Assembly: GCA_946497265.1 (NCBI GenBank)
Contig: CAMMKL010000010.1
Span: 1-17,894, forward strand
Direction of reading: 5' to 3'
DNA from: an uncultured Clostridia bacterium
GTDB taxonomy: Bacteria; Bacillota; Clostridia; Oscillospirales; Acutalibacteraceae
DNA length: 17,894 nt
Below are positions 1-6,877 of the stretch, in pieces. The translations under genes and the position numbers were made by a program. Within the stretch, counting starts at the first letter, position 1; every line of letters begins with the position of its first letter. The notes beneath the pieces were generated by a model. The model did no database searches. It had not been told where the DNA came from and saw only the letters and a list, made by a program, of their open reading frames with translations.

Positions 1-269
1 TGCTCGGCCTGCTTGCTTTGGCCCGCAACCTCCTCGGAATTGGTGATATAAATCGCTTTGCCGGGAACGCCGGCTACAAACGCCGGGTCTCCTACCAAGG
101 TTCCGTCGTTTCCCCTACCGGTTACATCGGTTGCCGTCGCGTCGTCGAAGGTAACCTTCATAACAGGTTCGGGAAGCTCCGCCGCCGATACCGTTGGGAT
201 GCTCAACGGCAAAGACGTCATGAGAACGCCGGCCGAAAGTATTCCAGCCAGAATTTTTTTGAATTTCAT
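1..269 (-). CDS. Secreted LamG-like (concanavalin A-fold) protein, 5' end only
   Basis: Reading from the ATG at 269 toward the window edge gives about 89 residues with no stop, so this is the N-terminal part of a longer protein. Residues 1-30 form a Sec signal peptide: MKFKK, a hydrophobic core, then a likely cleavage near VSAA. The mature start has the pattern VTFDDATATDVTGRGNDG followed by a GxPxFVxGVPGKAI stretch. This is the usual opening of LamG/laminin-G jelly-roll domains found in secreted glycoside hydrolases and adhesins. A GAAGGAAG ribosome-binding site lies just upstream. The catalytic or binding part is outside the window, so substrate and enzyme class cannot be told. The fucosidase at 3723 makes a role in glycan use reasonable, but that is inference. 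Confidence 0.8.
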   Translation of the reverse strand, partial: MKFKKILAGILSAGVLMTSLPLSIPTVSAAELPEPVMKVTFDDATATDVTGRGNDGTLVGDPAFVAGVPGKAIYITNSEEVAGQSKQAE

Positions 270-619
270 CTTTTCTTCCTTCTTTCCTTTTCCTTACGTT
301 AGGTTATGCATTTTGGGGATTTGTTTTTACCTCCTTTTGTTTTCACCCCCTGTAAACACTACATAATACAACAAATCTCAGATGTACCATTTTACCCTAA
401 TAAAAGATATATTGGGAAATTTTTCAATAGTTTTAACAGTTTAATTATATTTTATATAAATTTTGTCTCTATTTATATAAATAATTCCCTCGATTATAAA
501 TAACACCCCCCAAAAATCCACTGTTAAACTCCTCTTTACACAACCAAAAACCACAATTTATACTGTATATACATACTTTACAACAACTTTTCTTCTGATT
601 CCACACAAATCGGTTCAAA
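270..619. other. AT-rich intergenic region upstream of the LamG gene
   Basis: This 350-bp gene-free stretch is much richer in A+T than its flanks. It should hold the promoter of the leftward LamG gene and the 3' end of the regulator transcript. On the minus strand a weak sigma-A-like pair can be read (TTGAAA, 17 bp, TTTATT), but it is not convincing. Two identical palindromes, TTTATATAAA, lie at 451-460 and 472-481, 21 bp apart. The small open frames here are AT-rich, have no credible ribosome-binding site and are not called. Confidence 0.5.
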
Positions 620-1297
620 TTAGATATACGTCTTATCAACGCTATTCTCAAGGAGAAAATGATGCTTACGCACCTGTAAAAGCCCTTCTTTCTGCATCTT
701 GCTTAACTCATTGGACAGGGCGCTGCGGTCAACGTTCAAATAATCTGCCAGTTGCTGCCGGTTGAATGGAATGGTAAATTCATGGTTGTTTTGGCGCGCT
801 GCTTGAAAAGACAAATAGGAAAGTAGTCTTCCACGGATGGATTTGCATGAGGTATGAAAGATACGGCGCGATAAAACCAGATTTTTTTGCGCCGAGATAT
901 CCAGAAGATTTCGAATCAACTTGGTGTGATGGGTACAGGAATTGGGACAGGTTTGCAGCAATCGCCCTATGTGCAAAAACAAAATCTCCGCTGCTTCCAC
1001 CGTTACTACGCTGACCATTAAGGGTTCCCCGGGAATGCAGGCGTACGTTTCTGCAAACACCTGCCCTGGCCCTAAATGATCCAGGATACTTTTATTCCCC
1101 CAAAAATCATTGTTTTCCACTTGAATACTCCCCGCCAATACCATCCCCATAGATTGTACTACATCACCGGCGCAGTAAATAACCTCCCCTTTTGCAAACC
1201 TCCTTTGCTCTGTTCCCAAGCATTTCAGCATCGTATGGATCTCTTCTAAAGTAACGCCTCGGAACAATGCGGAATCTTTTAAGATTTGATAATTCAT
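620..1297 (-). CDS. Crp/Fnr family transcriptional regulator
   Basis: The 225-residue product has the usual Crp/Fnr length and layout. An N-terminal cyclic-nucleotide-binding beta-barrel covers about residues 10-120, a dimerisation helix follows, and a C-terminal winged helix lies at about 178-207. The probable recognition helix is RSALSNELSKM (about 191-201), preceded by FNRQQLADYL, typical of HTH_Crp. There is no N-terminal FNR-type cluster of four cysteines, so direct oxygen sensing by an FNR-like [4Fe-4S] cluster is unlikely and the effector is unknown. The start is ATG with a GGGAG site nearby. It is divergent from the ferredoxin gene, and a perfect 20-bp palindrome sits between them. 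The gene likely controls itself and the ferredoxin-cupin pair (inference). Confidence 0.9.
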   Translation of the reverse strand: MNYQILKDSALFRGVTLEEIHTMLKCLGTEQRRFAKGEVIYCAGDVVQSMGMVLAGSIQVENNDFWGNKSILDHLGPGQVFAETYACIPGEPLMVSVVTVEAAEILFLHIGRLLQTCPNSCTHHTKLIRNLLDISAQKNLVLSRRIFHTSCKSIRGRLLSYLSFQAARQNNHEFTIPFNRQQLADYLNVDRSALSNELSKMQKEGLLQVRKHHFLLENSVDKTYI

Positions 1298-1322
1298 GTA
1301 AACATCTCCCTTTTTCGCTTTC

Positions 1323-1342
1323 TATGTTGTTATAACAACATA
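1323..1342. promoter_or_regulatory. Perfect 20-bp palindrome, probable Crp/Fnr operator
   Basis: The sequence TATGTTGTTATAACAACATA equals its own reverse complement at all 20 bases. It lies between the divergent regulator and ferredoxin genes. Its centre (1332.5) is about 41.5 bp before the start point expected from the TATACT box at 1362-1367. That is the class II activator position known for Crp/Fnr proteins. The match to this particular regulator is inferred from proximity. Confidence 0.75.
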
Positions 1343-1361
1343 CAGGCAGCCGTTACTTTAT

Positions 1362-1367
1362 TATACT
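1362..1367 (+). promoter_or_regulatory. -10 element of the ferredoxin-cupin operon
   Basis: TATACT is a good sigma-A -10 box about 40 bp before the ferredoxin ATG. The expected -35 position (about 1339-1344) has no TTGACA-like sequence and overlaps the right edge of the 20-bp palindrome. That pattern is usual for activator-dependent promoters. Confidence 0.55.
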
Positions 1368-1407
1368 ATGATTACAAAAACAATTAGCCCATAGAGGAGG
1401 AAACCAA

Positions 1408-2109
1408 ATGTTTCGAAGGATCATTCAAATTGACGAATCAAAATGCAACGGTTGCGGCTTATGCGCACAGGCGTGTCATGAAGGAGCGATTGGTATGGTG
1501 GACGGAAAAGCCAAACTTCTTCGGGAAGATTATTGTGACGGCCTGGGCGACTGCTTACCTGCATGCCCTGCCGGGGCCATCACCTTTGTTGAAAAAGAGG
1601 CCCCCGCTTATAATGAAAACGCTGTTAGAGAGCGCCGAAAAAAGCAGGGGGCCTCAGAGACAGGCTGCCCGGGAAGTAAAATCCGTTCGATCGGTCGGAA
1701 AGGTTTGACTGCCCACGCTGCGCCGGATATCCCGTCTCAGCTCCGTCAATGGCCGGTACAGATAAAACTTGCCCCGGCAAACGCCCCTTATTTTAGCGGC
1801 GCGCACCTGCTGGTCGCCGCCGACTGTACCGCCTATGCTTATGGCAGCTTTCATCAGGAATTCATGCGAGGCAAGGTGACACTGATCGGCTGTCCAAAAT
1901 TGGATATGGTGGATTACACAGAAAAATTAACGCATATTGTAAGCCAAAACGATATCAAAAGCCTGACGGTAATCCGCATGGAGGTACCCTGCTGCGGCGG
2001 TATGGAATCCGCCTGCATTTCCGCACTGAAAAATAGCGGGAAATCCATCCCATGGCAGGTCGTTACCATTGCGATTGACGGACGGATTCTGGATGGGAGC
2101 GGATGGTAA
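1408..2109 (+). CDS. 4Fe-4S ferredoxin-type protein with C-terminal extension
   Basis: The 233-residue protein begins with a two-cluster ferredoxin domain. The first motif, C13-x2-C16-x2-C19-x3-C23, is complete. In the second, C43-x5-C49-x3-C53-P, the usual second cysteine is leucine (L46), so this cluster may be three-cysteine ligated. The rest, about 150 residues, is not ferredoxin and carries further cysteines: C87 in GCPG, C162 in GCPK and C195-C196 in a PCCGGM motif that resembles CCG-type iron-sulphur motifs. The start has a strong GAGGAGG site. In many Clostridia such ferredoxins accompany a Crp/Fnr regulator and hybrid cluster protein in NO/oxidative stress loci (family knowledge, from memory); no hcp gene is present here. 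The product is probably a cytoplasmic electron carrier; its partner is unknown. Confidence 0.88.
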   Translation: MFRRIIQIDESKCNGCGLCAQACHEGAIGMVDGKAKLLREDYCDGLGDCLPACPAGAITFVEKEAPAYNENAVRERRKKQGASETGCPGSKIRSIGRKGLTAHAAPDIPSQLRQWPVQIKLAPANAPYFSGAHLLVAADCTAYAYGSFHQEFMRGKVTLIGCPKLDMVDYTEKLTHIVSQNDIKSLTVIRMEVPCCGGMESACISALKNSGKSIPWQVVTIAIDGRILDGSGW

Positions 2110-2226
2110 CTCTCCCCCTTTTGCATCCTTAGCGCTCCTGTCCCAACACACCAAACCCATTGGAAAAGCCAAAGAAAACACACGACCACAGACCCAAATA
2201 AAAAAGCATCTGAAAAGGAGATTACT

Positions 2227-2565
2227 ATGCCTTATATAAAACACCTAGATCACGAATCGGTTTTGTCTTTGGGCGAACAGGTGACGATTCAGCCGGGGCA
2301 AATCGTCAGCAAAACGTTGGCACAAAACCGCGCAGTCAGCATAACGCTGTTTGCTTTTGACAAAGGGGAGGAGATCGGTACGCACGATTCACAAGGCGAC
2401 GCCATGGTCACCGTTCTGGAAGGAAGCGGCCAATTCACAGTAAATGAAAAAAATTTTTTGTGTAATGCGGGGGAAACGTTGGTGATGCCTGCAAAAAAGC
2501 CCCACTCCGTACTTGCTGTGGAAGCATTTAAAATGATGCTCACCGTTATCTTTCCTGTTGAATAG
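2227..2565 (+). CDS. Cupin-domain protein
   Basis: This is a single-domain cupin of 112 residues, the normal size for small Cupin_2 proteins. Motif 1 is G47-x5-H53 followed by D58 and a VLEG turn (G66). The usual HxH pair is reduced to one histidine with serine at position 55. Motif 2 has G82 and the PxxxPH signature ending at H93. Probable metal ligands are therefore H53, H93 and possibly D58. The start follows AAAAGGAG. The gene lies 117 bp after the ferredoxin gene with no terminator between, so the two are probably co-transcribed. Its reaction cannot be told; such cupins near redox regulators are often annotated only as cupin-domain proteins. Confidence 0.88.
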   Translation: MPYIKHLDHESVLSLGEQVTIQPGQIVSKTLAQNRAVSITLFAFDKGEEIGTHDSQGDAMVTVLEGSGQFTVNEKNFLCNAGETLVMPAKKPHSVLAVEAFKMMLTVIFPVE

Positions 2566-2640
2566 AAAACTATAACCCTGCCCGAGCCCGATTTATGATA
2601 GTCGATTGATCCGGCCGGCAAATGGGATTGCCTTGTAAGC

Positions 2641-2688
2641 AAAAAAGGAGGAACTGCCCCAGGCTGGGCCCTGAGGCGGTTCCTCCTT
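2641..2688 (-). terminator. Rho-independent terminator of the AraC gene, possibly bidirectional
   Basis: A 14-bp stem (2645-2658 with 2675-2688, one G-T pair) separates the converging cupin and AraC genes. On the minus strand it is followed at once by TTTTTT, a strong terminator for the AraC gene. On the plus strand the tract is weaker (TTCTATTTG), so it may also end the cupin transcript. Confidence 0.8.
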
Positions 2689-2773
2689 CTATTTGATTGC
2701 GCATACAACAACACACCGCCAAAAACGATACCCAGACAAACACGCCATTGTATCCTTTCTGTTAAAAATAAAC

Positions 2774-3592
2774 CTATGTTTTTCGGAAATCGCTTGGGGA
2801 ATAGCCTGTTTGTTCCTTAAACCGGCGGGAAAAATGGTAGAGGTCGTGATAGCCTGTACGCACGGCGATTTCATGAATGGGCAAAGAAGTGCTCTTTAGC
2901 AAGCTTTTTGCCTGCTCGACGCGCAAATTGGAAACATACCGTAAAGGTGACACCCCAAAATATTTTTTAAAAAAAGCGATAAAATAATTTGGATGGAAAT
3001 GGACCTGTTCTGCTAAGGTTTCCAGCGTAAGTTCGTCTGCTAAATGTTCAGAAATATATTTTCCGAGCAGCCTGAGTTTTTCTGCGGGGATTCCTTCCAG
3101 CCCCGTCCTTTTGGGAAAAAACGCATCTTTTCCTGAACGGTCCACATATTCCGCCATCAGATCCATCAGCGCGCCGCGCGCACGCAACGCCCAAGTCCCG
3201 CCCGGCGCAGCGTAACAGGTAACCATGCGTTCAAATAGGCGGATAAGTTCTTGATCCTTACCCACGTGCAGGAAATACGGCACACACAACACATCGAACA
3301 GTCGGATTCCATAAGCTTCCGCCCGAAAATGGCACCAATACTTTAAATAATACCGGTTGCTGATATGGCCGAACGCCTGTCGTCTTCCCGCAGGCAAAAG
3401 CACCATGTCCCCGGCTTTGGGATAAAAGGCTTCCCCATCCACCTCGAACCTGCCTTCCCCTTCCAAAATATAACAAAGACGATTAAAAGCGGGCTTGTGC
3501 CCATCCTCATGCCAAGACGGCCAACATCGGGTTAGCGAAGCCGCTTCCAGCGTTAGGGTACACTCCGATAGGAACCGATCGATATATTCCAA
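2774..3592 (-). CDS. AraC family transcriptional regulator
   Basis: The 272-residue protein has the standard two-part AraC layout. An N-terminal cupin-like sensor covers about residues 25-95, with YILEGEGRFEVDG and GDMVLLPAG turns. A C-terminal double helix-turn-helix covers about 185-272, with LTLETLAEQVHFHPNYFIAFFKK for the first HTH and IHEIAVRTGYHDLYHFSRRFKE for the second, ending in GYSPSDFR. The start is TTG at 3592; no in-frame ATG gives a complete sensor domain, and a modest AGCAGGTG site lies upstream. It is divergent from the GH29 fucosidase gene, 130 bp away, so it probably controls that gene in response to a sugar. The ligand is not visible from sequence. Confidence 0.93.
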   Translation of the reverse strand: MEYIDRFLSECTLTLEAASLTRCWPSWHEDGHKPAFNRLCYILEGEGRFEVDGEAFYPKAGDMVLLPAGRRQAFGHISNRYYLKYWCHFRAEAYGIRLFDVLCVPYFLHVGKDQELIRLFERMVTCYAAPGGTWALRARGALMDLMAEYVDRSGKDAFFPKRTGLEGIPAEKLRLLGKYISEHLADELTLETLAEQVHFHPNYFIAFFKKYFGVSPLRYVSNLRVEQAKSLLKSTSLPIHEIAVRTGYHDLYHFSRRFKEQTGYSPSDFRKT

Positions 3593-3669
3593 ACAAAAGC
3601 ACCTGCTTTCTATTAATTTACGTACAATACGGATTAATTTTATCTATTTTCTAGCGATAGACGGACAGG

Positions 3670-3675
3670 TATAAT
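3670..3675 (+). promoter_or_regulatory. -10 element of the fucosidase gene
   Basis: TATAAT is a perfect -10 box about 48 bp before the fucosidase ATG. No good -35 hexamer is found 16-18 bp upstream, where the sequence is around TTTTCT. This agrees with a promoter that needs an activator, most simply the divergent AraC protein (inference). Confidence 0.6.
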
Positions 3676-3722
3676 AAAGGCCAGATTAGCGGCATAGACC
3701 GCCAAAAAGGAGGATTTTACTT

Positions 3723-5024
3723 ATGTTTGATTGGGACGCTTACCGAAAGCGCGTCAAGTGGTTTACAGAGGCCCGCTTCGGCATGTTTATTCACTGGGGG
3801 CTGTATGCCATTCCTGCGCGCGGCGAATGGGTGCGAAGCTTCGAACGGATTTCGGTGGAGGACTACCAGCCCTATTTTGAAGAGTTTAACCCGGTGGATT
3901 ACGACCCTAAGGCCTGGGCAAAAGCCGCCAAACAAGCCGGTATGCAATACGCGGTACTCACTGCGAAACACCACGACGGTTTCTGCCTGTTCGACAGTAA
4001 GCTCACCGACTACAAATCCACCAACACCCTGTGCGGACGGGATCTTGTGCGCGAATATGTAGACGCCTTCCGCGCCGAAGGGATCCGAGTGGGACTTTAC
4101 TATTCCCTGTTGGATTGGCATCACCCCGATTACCCACACTACGGCGACCGCGACCACCCCATGCGCGACAACGAAGCGTATAAAGATTACACCTACAACT
4201 TCGACAACTATCTGGAGTATATGCACGGCCAGATCAAGGAGCTTTGCACCAATTACGGCAAAATCGACCTGTTCTGGTTTGATTTCTCGTACAATGATAT
4301 GGAAGGGGAAAAGTGGCGCGCCACCGAGCTGATGAAAATGATCCGCACCTATCAGCCCGATGTCATTGTAGACAACCGGATGGAAGTAAACGCCACTGGG
4401 AAACGCTCTCTGCTCACCGAGAACCCCACCCCCTATTCCGGCGATTTTGTCAGCCCCGAGCAGATCATCCCTCCTATGGGCGTGGTGGACTACAAGGGAG
4501 ATCCCGCCGTGTGGGAAGCCTGCATCACCATGAACAACAACTGGGGCTACTGCGCGACCGACCACAACTTTAAATCACCCGAGATGATTATCAAAAAGCT
4601 GGTGGAATGCGTCAGCAAAAACGGCAACCTGATCTTAAACGTCGGCCCGGACGCCAAAGGTAACATTCCCCAGGAATCCCTCGACATCCTCGCCGCCGTC
4701 GGTCGTTGGATGCACAAAAACGGGGATTCCATTTACGGTTGCGGCATCGCGCCGGTTGCTAAGCCCGATTTCGGCCGAGTCACCGCCAAAGGAAACAAGG
4801 TGTATTTCCACGTTATGGAACCGTTGGTCGGCTATGTTCCCCTTATGGGTATCCGTCCCGATACGGTGAAAAAGGTACGCCTGCTCCAAGATGGAAGCGA
4901 ACTCCGGTTGGCGAATGACTGGATCACCCAGAATTATCCGGACATTGCGTTTATCACCTTCGGCGCAAACCCCTATTTGCCAGATCCGGTGGATACTGTT
5001 GTGGAAGTAGAATTAAAGGACTAA
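3723..5024 (+). CDS. GH29 alpha-L-fucosidase, cytoplasmic
   Basis: The 433-residue enzyme should hydrolyse terminal alpha-L-fucosyl residues with retention of configuration, as GH29 enzymes do. Family marks are RFGMFIHWG (about 18-26), TAKHHDGFCLFDS (80-92, with the paired histidines 83-84) and DLFWFDFS with the probable nucleophile D187. WGY (about 274-276) and GNLILNVGPDAKG (301-313) follow. The start has a strong AAGGAGG site. There is no signal peptide, so the enzyme should act inside the cell on imported fucosylated oligosaccharides or glycosides. It is shorter than fucosidases with extra C-terminal carbohydrate-binding domains and carries only a short beta-sandwich tail (about 345-433). 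It is divergent from the AraC gene and ends in its own terminator. Exact linkage specificity cannot be read from sequence. Confidence 0.93.
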   Translation: MFDWDAYRKRVKWFTEARFGMFIHWGLYAIPARGEWVRSFERISVEDYQPYFEEFNPVDYDPKAWAKAAKQAGMQYAVLTAKHHDGFCLFDSKLTDYKSTNTLCGRDLVREYVDAFRAEGIRVGLYYSLLDWHHPDYPHYGDRDHPMRDNEAYKDYTYNFDNYLEYMHGQIKELCTNYGKIDLFWFDFSYNDMEGEKWRATELMKMIRTYQPDVIVDNRMEVNATGKRSLLTENPTPYSGDFVSPEQIIPPMGVVDYKGDPAVWEACITMNNNWGYCATDHNFKSPEMIIKKLVECVSKNGNLILNVGPDAKGNIPQESLDILAAVGRWMHKNGDSIYGCGIAPVAKPDFGRVTAKGNKVYFHVMEPLVGYVPLMGIRPDTVKKVRLLQDGSELRLANDWITQNYPDIAFITFGANPYLPDPVDTVVEVELKD

Positions 5025-5048
5025 TTTCGTAAGCCCGATTGGGATATG

Positions 5049-5082
5049 AGCGGCCTCTCTTACTTGAGCGGGCCGCTTTTAT
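5049..5082 (+). terminator. Rho-independent terminator of the fucosidase gene
   Basis: AGCGGCC (5049-5055) pairs with GGCCGCT (5071-5077) and is followed by TTTTATT. It lies 25 bp after the fucosidase stop codon. Confidence 0.85.
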
Positions 5083-5323
5083 TACCTACACAATTTCATA
5101 TTTTAAAGTATCTTTCTCATTTCTTTTCCAAACCCCCGAATTTCTCACGTAAATTGCAACGGAATAACCCTGGATTTCTTAATAATTATATCATAAAAAG
5201 TCTTCTATTCACAAAAACGAATGAAAAAATTTTTAACTAATTTTCATTTGATCGGTATAACGGTTCACTATTATCCGATGGCGCAATATCTGCTCAAAGA
5301 GTCCCCAATGCGCCTACCGACTC
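5083..5323. other. AT-rich gap between converging genes
   Basis: No gene, promoter or structured element stands out between the fucosidase terminator and the terminator of the flavin reductase-rubredoxin gene. Small open frames here lack ribosome-binding sites and protein-like composition. Confidence 0.5.
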
Positions 5324-5358
5324 AAAAAGCCCCTCCCATTCAATCGAACGAGAGGGGC
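5324..5358 (-). terminator. Rho-independent terminator of the flavin reductase-rubredoxin gene
   Basis: On the minus strand GCCCCTC and GAGGGGC form a 7-bp stem (5352-5358 with 5329-5335), followed by TTTTTGA. It lies just after the stop codon at 5373. Confidence 0.8.
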
Positions 5359-5372
5359 AATGCGATAACGCT

Positions 5373-6005
5373 TCATTTCAATTGTTCAAATTTATCCGCT
5401 CCTACCCCGCAAACAGGACAAACAAAATCAGAAGGCAACGTATCGGTTTCCAATAAATAACCGCATGCGGTGCAACGGTATCCCATTTTTCGCTTTGGCA
5501 AAGGCTTTTGGTAGGATGGGGCGTTTTTGGGCGTACCGCCCTTCCTGATAAGCCGGTAATGCTCATAGGTAAGCAACGGGTCCTCACAAATGATTTCCGC
5601 CTCCTCGGCTTCACCAACAAACAGGAAATGCGTGCCCAAATCGAGACGGTCCACAACCCGACAGCTAAACCGCGCCGCAATATTCTCCATAGGGTATGGG
5701 ATGCCGTTTTTATCAATCCCTACTGAAATGCCGGAAAACTTGTCTATCTTTGCACTACTCTGAAATCCAAATACCTTTAGCAGCTCTTGTTTGGTATCCT
5801 GTGTGAGCGCCACCGCAGCAAAAACGCCCGATTGTTCCAAAACGGCGCAGGTCGTATTTTTCTTGCTGATTGCCACTGCCATTTTCGCCGGTTCGGCGGT
5901 CACCTGTACAAGAGTATTCACCACGCATCCGGCAGCCTTTTCCTGATGTATACTGGATACAATATAAAGCCCGTAAGTGACTTTATAAAACGCACTCAAA
6001 TCCAA
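5373..6005 (-). CDS. Flavin reductase-rubredoxin fusion (high molecular weight rubredoxin type)
   Basis: The N-terminal ~150 residues are a flavin reductase-like FMN-binding domain (DLSAFYKVTYGLYIVSS, then CVVNTLVQVT and a KFSGISVG stretch). The C-terminal ~35 residues are a rubredoxin domain with all four iron ligands in CTACG and CPVCG (C178, C181, C196, C199). This is the layout of Moorella-type Hrb, which carries electrons from NAD(P)H to flavodiiron proteins for O2 or NO reduction (family knowledge). No flavodiiron gene is in the window. I chose the TTG start at 6005: AGAGGTG lies 8 bases before it and the product then begins where relatives begin. The in-frame ATG at 6071 would add 22 unusual residues and has no good ribosome-binding site. 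The protein should be cytoplasmic and 210 residues long. Confidence 0.88.
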   Translation of the reverse strand: MDLSAFYKVTYGLYIVSSIHQEKAAGCVVNTLVQVTAEPAKMAVAISKKNTTCAVLEQSGVFAAVALTQDTKQELLKVFGFQSSAKIDKFSGISVGIDKNGIPYPMENIAARFSCRVVDRLDLGTHFLFVGEAEEAEIICEDPLLTYEHYRLIRKGGTPKNAPSYQKPLPKRKMGYRCTACGYLLETDTLPSDFVCPVCGVGADKFEQLK

Positions 6006-6136
6006 TTTATGAACACCTCTTTCTTTTCTCAGCTTTTCATCGCTTAGTTTTCCGTGTAAAGCGCCCAACATACCTATAGTTCATGATCCACCTGGGGTTT
6101 TTATAGAACATCCTGTGATATATGAGAGTCTGTATA

Positions 6137-6206
6137 CAAAAATATCCGAAACATACAAAGAGCCGCCGTTTCTCTATACAATACGGCGGCCTTTGTGATG
6201 TTTCGG
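6137..6206 (-). terminator. Long hairpin terminator after the small membrane protein gene
   Basis: CCGAAACAT (6146-6154) pairs with ATGTTTCGG (6198-6206). Inside it CAAAG pairs with CTTTG and GCCGCCGT with ACGGCGGC, giving a long stem with small bulges. On the minus strand it is followed by ATATTTTTG. It lies directly after the stop codon of the membrane protein gene. Confidence 0.75.
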
Positions 6207-6220
6207 AGTGCTGTAGTTTA

Positions 6221-6679
6221 TCAAATGGTTTGTTTGGCTAGGGAAGCTTCATCTGTTTGGACATAAACGGCTTTCCTCCAAGCCATGCAGAGCAAAAAGC
6301 TGGCTACGCTGACCAGGATCAGCATAAGATTAGCAACGCCTAAACCGTTTATCATTCCCTGTGTTCTGGCCAGGCAATAAAACACAATGGTCAAAACCGT
6401 ATAAAGCCCACTGCAGATCATTCCGATGGAGTAGACCTGATCCTCTTCCGCACGGACCGCGGCAAAGATCAGCGCAAGCGGCAGAATGCAGGCAACCAGC
6501 GTGCTCATAAACGCGATGATATAAAAGGGAGTACCAGCATACCACTGTACCATGCCGAATACATTCAGCAGGCCGTTCCCGGCTCTCTCCAATGGAACCA
6601 GTTGAACCGGGAAAAACAAGACCAACAGCAAAAGTGCCTGTAATACGATGACGATAATCCGTTGTGTTCTTTTTTTCAT
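6221..6679 (-). CDS. Small four-helix membrane protein, unknown function
   Basis: The 152-residue protein is strongly hydrophobic, with four likely membrane helices at about residues 8-25, 52-75, 83-103 and 111-135. A positively charged start (MKKRTQR) places the N-terminus in the cytoplasm. I recognise no family. The chosen ATG at 6679 has AAAGGTGGG just upstream; the longer frame to 6754 adds 25 residues with no membrane-protein character. Upstream on the same strand is a cluster of TTGTAAT/ATTACAA repeats that looks like an operator array. The gene stands alone, with its own terminator, between the flavin reductase-rubredoxin gene and sigF. A transport accessory or an immunity-type membrane protein are both open possibilities. 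Confidence 0.75.
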   Translation of the reverse strand: MKKRTQRIIVIVLQALLLLVLFFPVQLVPLERAGNGLLNVFGMVQWYAGTPFYIIAFMSTLVACILPLALIFAAVRAEEDQVYSIGMICSGLYTVLTIVFYCLARTQGMINGLGVANLMLILVSVASFLLCMAWRKAVYVQTDEASLAKQTI

Positions 6680-6753
6680 ATGTTTTTCCCACCTTTCTTG
6701 TGATGGCATTAGTGTACCACGCACAGAGGGAGGATACAAGCAATATGAAGGCA

Positions 6754-6794
6754 TTGTAATTGCATTGTAAACCGCCTGTAATCATACATTACAA
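6754..6794. promoter_or_regulatory. Array of TGTAAT-type half-sites upstream of the membrane protein gene
   Basis: TTGTAAT occurs at 6754-6760, TTGTAA at 6765-6770 (each within a GCATTGTAA direct repeat, 11 bp apart) and CTGTAAT at 6776-6782. The inverted copy ATTACAA is at 6788-6794. The last two form TGTAAT-N5-ATTACA. The roughly 11-bp spacing puts the sites on one face of the helix. They probably bind an unidentified repressor or activator. Confidence 0.55.
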
Positions 6795-6877
6795 GTTTGT
6801 CATTCTCTGAAATATTCCAGCCGAATTGGTTACACAGGCGTTACCCAAAAAGCCCGAACGCGTCCCTTTTCTTCGCA

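Noticed and set aside
18..366. Two overlapping plus-strand open frames at the left edge
   Set aside because: They are antisense to the LamG-like gene, which has a clear signal peptide and ribosome-binding site.
2693..2899. Small plus-strand open frame overlapping the 3' end of the AraC gene
   Set aside because: It has no ribosome-binding site and overlaps the conserved AraC C-terminal domain in antisense.
3717..4565. Minus-strand open frame (282 codons) opposite the GH29 gene
   Set aside because: It overlaps a gene with clear GH29 motifs, and its valine/glycine/histidine-rich translation is typical of antisense frames.
5046..5240. Small open frame after the fucosidase gene
   Set aside because: It begins inside the terminator stem and has no protein-like character.
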